Shown: piece after piece, positions 1-13,100 of the stretch
Layout of the letters: each line of letters begins with the position of its first letter
Position numbering within the stretch: position 1 is the first letter of the stretch
Origin: Saccharina japonica
Taxonomy: Eukaryota; Sar; Phaeophyceae; Laminariales; Laminariaceae
Assembly (NCBI GenBank): GCA_008828725.1
Contig: MEHQ01002936.1
Span: 124,001-188,000 of the forward strand
DNA: 64,000 nucleotides
Direction: 5' to 3'
The notes under the pieces: model-generated
What the model was told of the DNA's origin: nothing
Seen by the model: the letters and a program-made list of their open reading frames with translations, nothing else
Databases searched by the model: none
Position numbers and translations under genes: made by a program

Positions 1-221
1 CACCCTCAATAAGGCTGTAACCGCCCTATTCACGAGTAAGGCGGCTGCCCTCAATAAGGCGGTCATAGTGCTCTGGCACACCACCGCCTTGTTGAGGGAC
101 CCCCACTGTATACCTTTCTACTGAACCACATGCCGACAAACCAACTTCTACTTTCCTTTTATTGATAAAACACCCAGTAGTTGATCGACTACTCTGTGGA
201 GTCAACTCAGCATATACGACA

Positions 222-250
222 TCTGCTGTTGTTGCTGCTGCTGCTGCTGC
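222..250. repeat. CTG/TGT microsatellite
   Basis: A short run of TGC triplets interrupted by TGT. It produces leucine, alanine or cysteine runs depending on frame and is not evidence of coding. Confidence 0.8.
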
Positions 251-932
251 CACCGCAGGGTACCATTGATCAGCGGCTGCAGTGTGTGCCTGGTATCTAC
301 ACCAAATACACCTACCTGGTCTGGTACCAGAGAGGTCTGGTACCAGAGACTACGACGTACATACTTCTGAGTACGTATCGTATGTACAATTTTCGTCGAT
401 GAGAACGAATATGGTTGAATTTACGCGCGAGGGCCATCGCATAACATTCTAAGTATCCCAAAAAATGGATTTAAAACATTTATTTTAATACATCACGACC
501 TGTTTGACGCATCGAGGTAATATTTTTTTAAATAAGTACACGCCAACTCCAAAAAGAAAAAACGACAACTTAAAAAGGGGATCAACCATTTGGAGTACTC
601 TAAGTATTGTATTTAAATGGAGCAGTCCTTCGTAATGTATGAATGGATTGATTTAAGTACTTCACAGGGATGAGTATGCCTGTTTAAACTTCAGTCCGCT
701 GAACATCTCTCTACGTACAATTCAAAATTACACGTGCGAGCGACTCTGCATTTCTACTTCAGCTCGTAAGGAAGCTATACCCAGGTGAGAAGAGTCGCCC
801 TTCCGCCCAGAGGGTACTGCTGCTGTAGCTTGGCAGGCCACCTTGAAGCGCATTGCGCTCTGGGCAGCCGGCGGGCACAGCAACAGCGCGCCGATTCGTA
901 GGTCAGAAGCCACAGACAGCAAGTCGATTTTA

Positions 933-960
933 CAGCAGCAGCAGCAGCGGCAGCAGCAGT
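933..960. repeat. CAG microsatellite
   Basis: About nine CAG triplets with one CGG interruption. It gives alanine or cysteine runs in overlapping minus-strand frames that I regard as spurious. Confidence 0.8.
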
Positions 961-3900
961 AACTACCTGTGTTTTTGGAAGGCATGCAGCTGCAGCTGGT
1001 AGCAGCGTGATGTTCCGCACGTATAAGCGTGGGCGTACGTGTCACGGGTGCATGTGGTATTGTAAACGAAGCCAAGGAAGGGTGTCAGTCTCCTACAGTA
1101 TACTGCACCGCGAGTCCCGATGTTGCGAGAAAAAAAAGTGTTGTACTCGGTCGTACTGCTGTAGTACCAGGTAGAAGGTACATCGGCAGCAGCAAGCACT
1201 ACCGAGGCCCCAAGAGAAGAGAACATCAGCACAGAAGAATACAGAGCAGAAACAATACAGCAGTGTTTGGCGATGGCCTCCTGTCCTGATGGTGCGGTGT
1301 GGCACTGCTGCCGACGTACTGCCGTGCTGGACATACGGCGTATAGGCTCGATGACATGATAACATCGCTCCACATGTCACCACGGCGAACAAATATTTGG
1401 AGCTTTTTTGTGTGCCCAGAGAAAAAGTCCCATTCTCATCGGAAAGGCAATTCTCAATTAGGAAAATCGGGTGTTATTAGTTAATTTTAATTTTTTTAGT
1501 ATCAGGTTTCTACACCGTAAGCCTTACGCTAGCTACTGACTTTCATTACGGGGGCGTGTTAGCATATGGACGTTGAGATCCATATGTATCTATTGTGATG
1601 TGCAGTCACTACGCACTGATACGAGTATATGAGTATCCTAGTCTAGATACTCGGGGAAATACAATATGCGGATAGATTACGAGTTTATCTTACTCGTAGT
1701 GCGCTGTATTGTATGTCCACTGCATCTGCATCATGAAAAATACTGAGAGTGTTTGAAGGAACGTTACTATCACGTTATAGAGAACATTTCAAGGAACGGT
1801 ACACACTATGGTAGAATGTAACTGTCCGTAGCATGGGCATTGTACCAAGATGATCAGGTGCAAGCATCGCCCACCCCGATCACTCTACTCTACTCTACTC
1901 CTCACTTCTCTCTTCTCTTCTTCTCTGCTCTTTTTCTCCCTTTCCATTGATCTCTCAAATCAATCTTCTTTCCAATACTGTATGGCCAAGTAAGCGCCTT
2001 TTCAAACCATGATTTTTCTTATTTTTCACAAGTGATCTTCACAGACACTAGGGTTAGACACTTCGGGTCCACCTCTGCCATCTCTCTCCACAGAGACAGA
2101 GCCTCGACACACGCGTCACTTTTTCAGAATCGAATATGGCGTATATTGGAAGGTGAAAAGCAAACCATTTTTAAAACCGAGCCATTTACGGTTATATATA
2201 ATCGTAGGTATATGCCGTATTGCGCTATGAAAAACGCTTCCTCGGACCCTATGTGATTGACAAATAACACATCCTACACGAGGGCCGAAAACGTTCGAGG
2301 CACACTTATGGTCGGCTACTCAAATTGGGCTTCACATTTTGCAGTGTTGAAGCGTATCTATAGATATCGTGTCCAAACCCTTTTCGGGCAGCCGAAATAT
2401 GGGTGTCCGTCCACAGAAGAAGCCGGGACCGCCAACTTCGTAACCCTACCAGTCAAGACAAACGGATGAATACAATACGAACCACTACGAGCGTAGCTGG
2501 TGCCGGAGACAGCACAAGTCGACTGCCGTGGAATAACTTACACGAGCGGCCCATCCGAATTTCTGAAGTGGGAAACATATGAGTTTCACAATGAATCCAG
2601 TATAATTATTCGTTCTCATCGTTCAGCACATGTACCATGACTTATCATACATCTCGGGGAAGCTCATTGGGATGACCACGTTATTAACTATGGCCAGCGT
2701 CCCCTCGTGTATACTATTATCGGTATTGCCCCATATTTGACTGACACATTGTACGGCCGGCGCTGCGCGCCGTACCGTGACGGAACCAACAAGCACGACC
2801 AAGGCATAATCATCTTGGTATTATGCCTGTCCTTAGATGTTTCGCTTCCTCGAGTGTGGTGGCCGCGCTAGACACAAGCCACAAGTATGTGGTCACAGGC
2901 CACGAAGCCATAGGCACATAACCAAACGACGTCTACTGTCGTATGGTTCTTCTTCGTCGTGCCATATGTTTCGGCACTATATGTGTCATAAGACACGACC
3001 GTATCTAACTCAGGTAGGCCTGGTCGCGTGATCGTGCCTGATACCATGTTCGGCTTGGTACTGCTGTACCCATTCGACCTATACGGTCATACGTAGCGTG
3101 TACATACCAGATACCAGTACCAGTACCTCGCTCACTTGGATCCACAATCTATGCTACCACTGCTGTGGGTGTGCTATATTGGTTTTGTTCGTTTTTACTA
3201 ACCGTCGACATCCAGCAGTCCGTGTTGACTCTTTCTCCTAGCGAGATGCACGCGTTGTAGGCACAATACCGCGATACGACATATTCACAAATCTTACTTT
3301 ATATTGCGGTAAGGGGAATTTACTTGGTTATACGTATGCTACGCGAAGGGGGGTCTGAGTTTGCCCACCAGTGTCACTGGCAAACAACACCACCATCGTA
3401 AGTGTACCGAAGAGTGTCATCTTCAACCAGTAGAGTTCGGCACTTATTCGAGACTGCAGTGGTTGAGGTATAATATGGACGAGACAACGGGAAGGACGCA
3501 ACTGATGTTTTTTTCTTGTCAAATTAGTCCAATAGTTTATCGAAAACGTAGCAAGTGATCTTCTTATTCGTTACGGATAACCGAACTGAATTCGTCGTTC
3601 GTCTGAGCTGTTGGGATCGAGACACTTTGGTGTTGTCGTTGGTAGCTGGGAACCGGCCGCAATCGTTGTCAGCAAAGCCAAGGCAGGGGTGTAAGAAAAC
3701 GGTCCTCACTGATTTGTTCGGGTGGGATTATCGGCCGTGTCGTACTCATACCGCCGAAAGGCACACATCGGCGGCCGTATGCACCCCAAAAAAAGTAACG
3801 CGGCGATACAATGAATCAATACGCCGTTCACAAGCAAGAATAGCTTGGCAGTGCGCGGCCGATATCACCGCCCCACTCAAGTATACTATCCAAACGTTGG

Positions 3901-5509
3901 GGAGGAGCGTTGGCTCGAGACCCTTGTACCTTCATAATTCCGGCTGGTGATGTCAACGGTACGGAACGAACCGACGACAGTACAAAGAGTAAGTAAATAA
4001 TGGACATTACCTAAGCAGTTTGCAAAGAACGCGCATCCGCCAGCCACTGTTACAAAACCGTGGTCGTTAAAGTGAGCTTCACGCAATAACATAGTGAATT
4101 GGGCCGTATATTCTGAACATGAACATGGAAGCCCTTATCCTGGAGGCAGAACGGAGTACATCAATTTTCCGTTTCAGAGATTCAGAACTGCCACTCGTGT
4201 AGGTTCTCACACCCCACGAGAAGTGTACAGGCGTTCCTGCACAAGCTTCGTGCGAGGTGTTTGGTAGTGTGTTCCGGTGTTTGTGTTGACAGGTAGGATC
4301 ACGAGGTTGGCAGTACCGGCTTCTTATGTAGAGGACCACCCGTACTGCGGTTACCGCAAATGTGATCGGTCAAGTCATTCATAGGCACGCTTGAACACAA
4401 AGAAGTATGGCGCACAACGTGAGTAGCCGCACCGTGAACGTTGTTAGCCACTTGTTGGTACGATGCACCATTGGCCAATCACAGAGGGGCCGAATAAGCC
4501 TTTCCCAGGGTTCACTACGTCGTGTACCTATGAATGGCTCAAAATATATAGGTACACCATTGAATGTTTGATCAGTTGGAGTTGTGTGCGTGTTGCTACA
4601 AATCTGACAGAGCGTTTTTCCGAGTGCCTCGAAAATACCCACACACCTGGTGAACTTCGCCGTACATTACGCGTCGGTTCACCGACGGAATCATGAACCA
4701 AGCTACCTCTGGCTTAAGGCCCTACGATGAAAACGGTAGCAAGTGCACCCCCCCCTGACGTCGGTGTTGATCAGAGGTGTCATCCACGTATATTTGTTTT
4801 TTGGAGTACAGCTTATAACACGTATTGCTGAATGTATTCGACTTGCTGTGGCGGTTAAGTCTGTGGAGCCCTCATGGAAACTCGTGCAATATTGGACACT
4901 ACCAAGGTGTCCCTGCATTGTCAGATCGAAGGCTAAACGTTGTTTGGCGTAGACGGAGAGGCGAGGGGCGAAATAAACAAGTTAATGCTGTATGGAGCGG
5001 TATACTGTTGCGAGAATTTCACGTTTAGGATGTATATGTTAAAACAGCTATCCCGTTACATGTGAATGTCGACGATTTGCCGAGAACATACATGTTTCGA
5101 TTCGCAGCAATTAAAAGCTTGAGCAGTTTATAATCTACGTAAGGTTCTTTTGTCAGAGGTATCTCCGCCGTTGTCGCACAGGATAAAAGGGGAACCGGTG
5201 GTTCACGCCAACATATTCCGTGCTACGATATAAGTAAAGGTATACCGTTATTTTGCTGGAATTTTTCCTGAATTACGGGGCTCCTTGGCCCAAAGTCGTC
5301 AAATTTTTTATTTTTGTGTCGCGATATTAACCATTTTACAACTATGCCATGGGTTTATTCATTGGGTAGCACTTTCATTTCCCTCTAACACATATGTTTG
5401 GTTGAGGCAAAGAGCTCTTCAAGACACCACCAGACACCACCTGACCGTGTAGAGCGAAGGATACACCGGCGGTTCGCGTCAACGCAATAAAATACATGCG
5501 TGTGACCCC

Positions 5510-7262
5510 GTTTGTCGAAGAACAGCACACACATCCAGACAAACGTGCAATGGCTCCTGATTATTGTGCGCTTTCTGTCTTGACCAATATAAAGTGCGAA
5601 ACAACAGAGCTCAGTGAAAGGTGTGTTTTTAATATTTGTACGCCACACGATGGAGCAGCAAATCGGTCCGGTTGTGCGCGACAATGGTACAGTTGTATTC
5701 CACTGGGGTTCAGGCGGCGCTATCGCGATCGCTATAACGAAATGGGCGGGTCGGTATAGAGGCATCGACCCGTGTTATGGGTATTACTGGCAGGTAGCAC
5801 TCGGCGTAAAGACATCACCCAGACATATGCTGTCAACTCTGATGAACACAACTAGACCAATTGTATAACGATAGCTGACCCGGAGATCGCAATAACGATA
5901 ATACCTTTACACGATAAGAGGTATAGTTGATCGAGTCGGCATCGCTGATATTAGCATGCAGCTTTGAGGGTGACAAACGTTAGGGTATACGAATCGGCGG
6001 TGGTACTCATGGGGCGTTGACGACTATCATATCACCAAGAGCGTCAAGATAAAACCTGGTCGAATGCATTGAACTTCAGTAAATTAACCTCGTTCTTGGT
6101 TAATGTTTGGTGTACTCGACTGGATTGTTCGTCGGCTCGAACGTACACGAACACTTTCAACACGTTAGGAGCCACCGGCAGAAACAACAGCAAACCCGGC
6201 ACCATAAACTATTTATCAGTAGAGTTTCCACAGTAATTAGGTAGGCAACGATACATGTGCGTTCTTGTTTGTCCCGATATACGGATATCATACTTGAGAA
6301 CATTTGGCGTGAAGTTCAGAGCCCGGGCATTGATCGAAGTATACGTTTGTAGGACCGCAATACCCACTAAATTCAAAACGGTTATGGTCGAGGTGAAATA
6401 CTGAACATCGAAAGCTCCCTTCGTAAATGCCTCGCGTACTATGTGTTGTATGTCCAGTCACGTATTGTCGGCACCATCATTACAGTGACGGCAAGAGCAC
6501 GCACGGCGCAGGAGGAGTCACCACGGGTGTATAGTGATGACAAGTTTGATAGCCAACTGAACAAAAACGGGTGCGAAACGCCCTGCGGGGCGCTATCATG
6601 TTCCCAGCGTTGCAATACCAACCGGGGCGTTTGCGATGTGACCACGGCGCATTCTAGAAACCCGCTGCTTAAACCGTCTCCCTCCGACGTAACATAAATA
6701 CACCAAAACTAGTTTCACGGTGTGGTCTTTGCGTACGGTGCGGTCCTGTCCGGTGCGTGTTTCGCCGAAGCGACCGCACCTGCACGATTTCTTCGTTTAA
6801 CGCAACCGCACCACACCACACAACACCGTACTCGACGTTTCACATAAATTGTTCATCCGGAAAGCACCGAACCGTATCTTTCAAGAAACGAACATCGGCC
6901 CTGAACGGTACCGTTTGGCTCTAACATCACTAACATTGGCTCGAACGTCTTAGAGCCATACGAATGTGTTACGGTGCGGGTACAACGCGGTGTGTTGAAT
7001 TACCGGCTCCCACCCCTCCGGGCCTCACCGTTCGTTTCGAAACCTCACGGCACTGCATCTAGCTGCACCTATCGTGCGCTTACCGAACCGACATCCGCGG
7101 CGCTCCGTAAGGCAGTGAAGCACACACGCGTTCCACGGTACGGGCATATTCTTCAGTATTGTACCGAAATTGTCTGGGGATGATCGCATGAGCAACTACT
7201 TAGCGTAGTGTAGGCACACCACACCTAAACCTAATATTTAGTGAAGGTGTAGGCTCAACCCG
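5510..7262 (+). other. Copy A-specific segment
   Basis: This stretch is present in copy A and missing from copy B, where bases equivalent to 5,509 and 7,263 are joined at about 30,127. It holds no recognisable gene. A local inverted arrangement of GGTGCGG and CCGCACC motifs lies at about 6,720-6,835. I cannot tell a deletion in B from an insertion in A, although there are no obvious terminal repeats at the ends, which favours deletion. Confidence 0.6.
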
Positions 7263-7440
7263 ATGGACACTTTCATGCCCTGCCATATATCAACAGTGCT
7301 AACAAAACCTATTGTGCACACTACACCTAGACCTAATATTTAGCGAGGAAAGGTGTAGGCTCAACTCCACGGACAATTTTATCATAGATAATATACCGTA
7401 TACCGTATGCCAATAGTGCTAATGAAAAGTATTGTGCAGC
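7212..7440 (+). repeat. Two-unit tandem repeat of about 110 bp
   Basis: Two imperfect units each contain an ACACCT...AATATTTAG...GGTGTAGGCTCAAC core followed by a purine-poor segment ending near TATTGTG. Copy B keeps only about one and a half units (30,127-30,295). The core is itself a short inverted repeat (ACACCTA and TAGGTGT-like arms) around AATATTTAG. Confidence 0.7.
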
Positions 7441-7879
7441 TCAAATGATATACATCTTATACCGGGTAGTTCATCCATACAGGATCTCTGTCAGTCGCAA
7501 ATGTTTCAGAAACAATAGGCTACAGTATTATAGTGTACAATGTAGTTTATAGGATACAGTGTAGTGCATAGTGCATATTGTGTACAGTGTCTAGCCCTCT
7601 AGTAGCACGTCCCAACATCGTACGAATGGAATACCGTACCACAGTTCGGTACTACACCTTAAAAGTCTCTTGAACAAAAGTATGTATCTCACCATACCAG
7701 GATTGAGAAAATACTTTCGAATTAGACGTTTTGGCTGCATATTCTGTGATCGTGGTGGTTCGAAATACGGACGACGTGCCACGGGAGAGTATAAGATCGA
7801 CCACGAGTAGGTCTCGACCGTGCTACGTGATAAAAAAGAACGACGGCATCTCTAGACGGAGGCGAGGCATTGACTTGGT

Positions 7880-7949
7880 GGCATATATCGATTTGCCACT
7901 CCGCGGCCATTCACGGCATATATCGATTTGCCACTCCGCGGCCATTCAC
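7880..7949 (+). repeat. 35-bp perfect tandem duplication
   Basis: Two adjacent, essentially identical 35-bp units begin GGCATATATCGATTTGCC. Copy B has a single diverged unit at the equivalent place, so the duplication is specific to copy A and probably recent. Confidence 0.8.
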
Positions 7950-8353
7950 GAAGGCTTTGCTCCGTGCACTCCGAGGTAGGGGTGAGGTAAAGTAGGTTTG
8001 GGTGGGTCAATGAACCAGGAATAATTGTCTGACCCGAGTGAAGTGATCAACCGAGAGTTCAAGAGCACAATAACGTATTGGCAAGGCCGCTGGCTGGGGC
8101 AGGAGGCCTCAACTAATCCGATACTTAAGTCAAGTGATCGGCGAAAGTGCACAAGAACACTAGAGTGAAATCAAGAGTCAGCCAGTCGGAACAACACGAT
8201 CGTAGAGACCCGGTCCCACCAGTAGAGTGCTAAGCTACCCGGACCACAGTAAAGCACGCGAAATCATGCTCTTTTAAAACGCCCGAACAGCCAAAGCATC
8301 AAGTCTTTTGAAAATAAACATCAAACGACCCCACCTTACCAGCTAAACGTGTA

Positions 8354-9039
8354 CCAGTCTAATATTTTATATAAGGGCAATTTGCACGTTTTGCGGCGTA
8401 ACTTGTGCTGTTTGATGTTTTTTTAGATCCCGTGTTTTATATCGGATTCGTACCTATCACTGGAGCTCCCAAATCTGACTTTGTTTGGGCAAAGTCGAAC
8501 GACACACATCCCGTCTCGACCCCCGACCAAGGAGAAAACGGAGCTCCCACGCGAGAACCACCGCCCGAAGCCCTTCTCATCTTGTGTTGGAGATGCCACT
8601 TTCTGGAGGTGCCGCAACAAGGTGCCACGCACGAATCTGACCGAAACTCAGAGCCATCGAGTAATCGAAGACCTCCTCAAACAGAGCAAACAGGGCAAGT
8701 TGAACCATGGCAACCTGACCAACACCGCCAAAGAGTGGTCATGTTCCACGAAGAAGATCACCCGGTCGGTGGCGTGGGTCACCGGTGACGCGGAAGTTTA
8801 ATGAAAAACAAAACAAACTCATGGCCAAAATTAGGGGAAAAGTGGAAAACTGGGGATGGTGTCCAGGCATCCCCTGGCCACCCCGGGTGTTTTGTTTACT
8901 TCCCTTGTCAACTCGAATGCTACTTTAACCATTGTCATCGTTTTAATCCACCTGCATCACCCTACTTCGACCGTATCAAAAGTGCCCTTAGATTTAGAAT
9001 AATCCAAATTGCCCCTACATACGTAAAGTATCAGACTGG
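8354..9039 (+). mobile_element. Non-autonomous mariner-type (Tc1/mariner) element
   Basis: The element starts with CCAGTCT and ends with the complement AGACTGG (one mismatch just inside). Inverted termini of about 35 bp continue to a shared GGGCAATTTG motif. It is flanked on both sides by TA (8,352-8,353 and 9,040-9,041), the mariner target duplication. Copy B of the host repeat lacks the 686 bp, giving an empty-site comparison near 33,580. Inside is a remnant of the transposase N-terminal region but no room for the DDE/D catalytic domain, so the element must depend on a transposase supplied elsewhere. Plant-type mariner elements are known from plants, oomycetes and algae. Confidence 0.85.
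8481..8801 (+). pseudogene. Mariner transposase N-terminal remnant
   Basis: The frame contains a stretch reading LTETQSHRVIEDLLKQS followed by GKLNHGNLTNTAKEW and a short continuation ending in a stop. This matches the usual pattern of the first helix-turn-helix of plant-type mariner transposases: a leucine-threonine start, an alpha helix with LL..S, GKL.(R/H)G, then A..(F/W)..S...I. The frame ends about 105 codons in, long before any catalytic motif. A full transposase of this group is usually some 350-500 residues. The recognition is from pattern memory and has not been tested by search. Its position inside a TIR element with a TA duplication supports it. Confidence 0.6.
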
Positions 9040-10199
9040 TATACAAGTAAACAACAGTAGTGTCGGCGTGTGTAGTTTTTCGTGGCCTGGACCGCCACCG
9101 CGCTTAGTACGTACTCAGCACCGGGGTCATTGTTTCTCTGGTGAGCCCCGCCAGCTTCGGAGCTGGATGCCTCAACTAATACAATAATTAATTTGAATGA
9201 TCGGCTAAAGTGCAGAGGAATAAAACCGTATTTAGTTCATCGTTGCGAATTACACGTTGTCGCTGGTCTGTAGTAACGGAGGATGGTATTATCGACATTT
9301 CAATTTCAAGACGCACAGCCACTCTCACGACCACGACCACAAACACGACCACTACGGCAAACATGCAAGAGGTTATGTAGGTCAATGATTGATTCCATAC
9401 GTTCGCAGCGCTGTTTACTGTTACCCCATCCGGAACCAGCTCTATTGCATCGTTCTCAGTTGATTTACGAGCTTGACACTAGGGCGTAAACCTCAATAAT
9501 TGTATTTATATTCGGCACATTTTCCGTGTTTTCGGCGCGTGGTTCGCAATTAGTTTGTAGCACCGGGCATTTATCACGGATATGATTTTTGTTTACTGAT
9601 GAGTCAGCGACCCATGGGCGTATCTAGTTGGGTGGGGCTTTACGAGTATCGTTGCAGGAGACGTGGAATATGAGGGCTGCAGCCTGTGTCTATGTACCAG
9701 AACGCCACGAACAGCTGTTGGGGAGTCACGACAGATATATCAAGCATGTATCTATAACGGGTTCATGGTGTACTGCCGAATATGTATAAAAATGCCGAGT
9801 GCCATATGTAAACGACGTATGGAAGATAGTTGAACAGAATCATCGTATTCGAGTCGACGAATTACAACACGTGGTGTTTGGGGTAGGAATATTCAGTCAG
9901 CGGGTTCACTAACAATTTCTAAGCCCCAACGCCGTGATAGGCGTGTCACTGGAACTACGAACCGAGACGCAAGACAAATGCACGCTGTCCCGAGGTAAAA
10001 ACTGCTAGAATAAATGCTACATTCTGCAGTAGAACGAAGTGCATCACCATGGAATTTGCGTCCGCGCCTTCCTATAGCCGCCACTAAGTTGATCGCGCCA
10101 ATTTAATACATTTGGGCAAACTCAGCGCGTGGAGCCAGTGGCACTACACACACCTCACCGTCGGTTTTTAGGCTGAAGACATAAAGTGCAGAGAGCACA

Positions 10200-13100
10200 A
10201 GAGAACATTATGCAACATAAAAATAAATTAAATAATCGTCCGCGTGCAGGAGGTTTGCTCATGAGACTTGCAATGAGTCCATGTGCCGTGAAAGCAATCT
10301 CAAACATCAAAAGAGACTGTGATAAGCGGTGAACATATAGGATCACTCGTGGGCGCTGGACGTTGTGGTGGTTGGTATTGCTTGTGACAGAAGCAGTCGA
10401 TCGGCCCTTGTCGTTTCTCGTTTAGGTGTGCTGCCCTTTACCTGATATGCCTCGCGTCAACACAAGCCGCGCACATACGCCCTGGGAAAGAAATCGACAA
10501 TTTGCCTTTCTCCGTGCTATGTTTGTCGAACATTACGAAGGCGCTGCTCTCGAGAAAGATTGGGTAGAAATTCTCCTCCACTATTCATGCATCATTACTG
10601 TAACAAAAACAAGGTGTGTGTAATTAACACTATCGAACATAGACTGGATCGGCTTAGCAGCAAATACACAAGATGTTTTGCTGGTCGCACCATCGAACAG
10701 ATTAAACGAAGGGGGTTTGATACAATGTATACACATAAAGCGAGAAATATTTTCTACGTAAGTTAGGGTTGATATTCGCCCAGGGTTTGGTATGTTTCGG
10801 GCATGTGTTCGCTTTTGTTATCTAGAGTTTACATCGTGTTTTACTGCGACGGTTAATACGTCGGGGAGGGCGTCACGCGACAATATGCAGGCTTTTTACA
10901 CAGCATAGGAACACCTATCGTACGGGACACAGTTGACCTGTTTAATAAACATACGGAGGTTTTCCGATGCCGCAGATGAAGCACGTGCACATATATTTTC
11001 AACCACTACACATGCCGGGCCCTCTCCGTCCCCAATCTGGAGCAGTCTATGAGACAAACACAGCTCCGGTTTTCAGGTACTCGAGCCCTACAGAAACGGT
11101 GTACGACCATCGGCGAACTTGGTGACGCTGACCCCGCGAAAGGCGACGGAAGACCATTGCGTACTTCCCGTATCTGACGGCTACCAGCGGGTTCATCCAA
11201 TGACCTACACAACCAACATTACATGACTTTTCTTCCCCGCCTTCCACTACCGCCACAAAATTTTCACAGGGATTTCAAGAAAAACGTACATACTCACGGC
11301 GGCAATCCAACGCCAGGCTAACCACCAAGGTAGCAAGAATCAATGGCAAACACGTTTCGCGCCGAGAGTACATGATAACACGTTTCAAACCTCGATGCAT
11401 TGGGCACCAACAGACGTACACAGTCTGCTTGCAGTATATTCGTGGAAGAACTGACACGGCGTCATTTTGACCTGTCAGCAAATACCAAGTAGAAGCAATA
11501 CTCCGGGGCATGGTGATTTACCGTGGTTTCAGTCGTTGGTGCCAGTTGGGTGGTGACGTGTGGTGTGAATCACAGTCGCGACCCATCGTCCTGCATTTGT
11601 TTACATGTTAGTGTTTTTTGCCAATATATTTCATGTGCTTACTGCATTTCGTGACGCGACTTAACCCCCAAATGAATCAATTTTCATGCTGCAGTGCTTC
11701 GATTTATTGGAAGCACATATAATGACGACTTTGCTTTCCTTCAAGAACACAATACCAGATATTGTAGTAGTCACCTGCACCTCACCACAAGCGATGCAGG
11801 TGGGGCCACCTTTCTCACCTCCATTTGTGCCAGCCGAGTTGTGTGTGAACATGGCTTTACCGTCGATTCCAAACTCTGAATTAATTGCGAAAACGGCACC
11901 TGCAGGTACAACAAAGGAAAACAGTGGGTCCCGCTCGTGTAAAATTTATATTGAATATCGTTGTCGGCGGTGCAAGAACCGGCTCATAATGACGTAGAGC
12001 CCCTGTATGGGAGATTTTGAGAGACAACGAGCTTTCGCTCAATGGGAAACAACGGTTAAGACTCAAACATATGGCATGTTAACGAAACGAGCAACCGAAC
12101 GCTGCATCCAGCATATCAACTTGATGACCGATCGCCACGTACAAACCAAAGTGGATACCAAGCGCGATCTGTTAGGAATGGTATCGGCATGCGTGGCGAG
12201 TAACATAATAAGATCAGTGGTTGACAACATCATGGTTTGGTTTGGGGGTAGAGTAGAAAAAACTGATCACGGTGCATCCGGACCATTGTGCGTTCACGAG
12301 CATTCGCGCAGGCAATATCACAGCAACCAGGTATGCCACAAGAGATAATTGTGTAATTATACGCTGCGCACCAGACATTTCGTACTGCAGTAGTTAAACC
12401 AATTTTTGTTAATGTTCGGATTCCTTATCGAACCTATGCTGCGAATCTGGGCTTTGGCTCGTGTAAATCGAGCTATCGAGATGACCCCATATAGAGAATC
12501 TGGGGTAGAGCCAAGGGAGACAACACCAGGTGGAACGCATGTAACGTAAGAGTACAGGGGAACACCACACTAGTTAGTTGAAGTCGACACGTTCTTCATC
12601 TCAGATGAACATGATGCGTTGGGTACCTAGGTTAATCGCTACCCGAGTAGGGACTTGGCGCTTCCACACGATTTGATGATAAAAAAAACGATGAAGATTC
12701 ACACGCATGAGGTACGCTTCACATAACTTTTATGGGTTGGAGATATAGAGCTAACAATTGATATAGACGACGGATGTATGCTATGACGTGGCGGCAGCAC
12801 TTTCAAGTCCTATATATCCAGCCGATGAGAGCCACTTGACCGGGAAACCGCCCTTTCTTGCTTCCAGTAAAAGTATTTCACCCTTTTGGTTTGGTATTAC
12901 GTGATACCATTATTGTCTTCTGGACTCATCCCACGGTAGGCACAGTAGTATGTACGGGTTGCCTCTTTTGACTTCTAAAGCAATACTTAGTGGCTGACAC
13001 TAAGTAATAGTATACTCCTCGAGTGAACACCTCCGGCTATACTACTACTCATAGTACCAGCCGTTTTTCGTTCTACATTTATTTTGGGACTAGTGCATAG

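Larger units (their letters stand above)
1..4238. other. Gene-poor stretch, no recognised gene
   Basis: I see no reading frame here that rises above chance length or shows GC-biased third positions like the secreted gene near 56 kb. Short CTG/CAG microsatellites lie at about 222-250 and 933-960. The longest open stretch runs from about 3,555 to 3,950 on the plus strand and matches nothing I recognise. Two same-frame plus-strand segments (2,032-2,469) are separated by a single TGA, which is within chance for AT-rich non-coding DNA. The stretch ends where similarity to the second copy of the dispersed repeat begins. Confidence 0.5.
4239..10200 (+). repeat. Dispersed repeat unit, copy A (unclassified)
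   Basis: This block aligns with 28,855-34,823 over its whole length once later insertions are removed. The segment to about 5,505 is nearly identical to the partner (roughly 97% by eye). The segment from about 7,260 onward is clearly more diverged (roughly 85%). About 1.75 kb here (5,510-7,262) has no counterpart in copy B, and a mariner-type element (8,354-9,039) is present only here. Short frames are shared by the copies, such as 4,379-4,642 minus (87 residues) and 7,591-7,782 minus (63 residues). None resembles a transposase, reverse transcriptase or integrase, so I cannot say whether this is a transposon or a segmental duplication. No terminal repeats or target duplication are visible. 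Confidence 0.85.

Noticed and set aside
2032..2469. Same-frame pair broken by TGA, considered with other single-stop frames as evidence for stop-codon reassignment
   Set aside because: The interrupting codons differ (TGA, TAG, TAA, TGA), and the clear gene at 53-58 kb uses TGA as a normal stop.
4379..4642. 87-residue minus-strand frame shared by copies A and B (partner 28,991-29,257)
   Set aside because: Conservation extends equally through flanking non-coding sequence and the opposite-strand frame is just as conserved, so it reflects recent common origin.
9590..9640. CTGATGAGTC, checked as a hammerhead ribozyme core
   Set aside because: The required GAAA after stem II is absent, and copy B does not conserve the motif.
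11686..12348. Two same-frame open segments separated by one TAG
   Set aside because: A run of about 220 codons with a single stop is expected about once or twice by chance in six frames of 64 kb; there is no coding bias and no recognisable domain.
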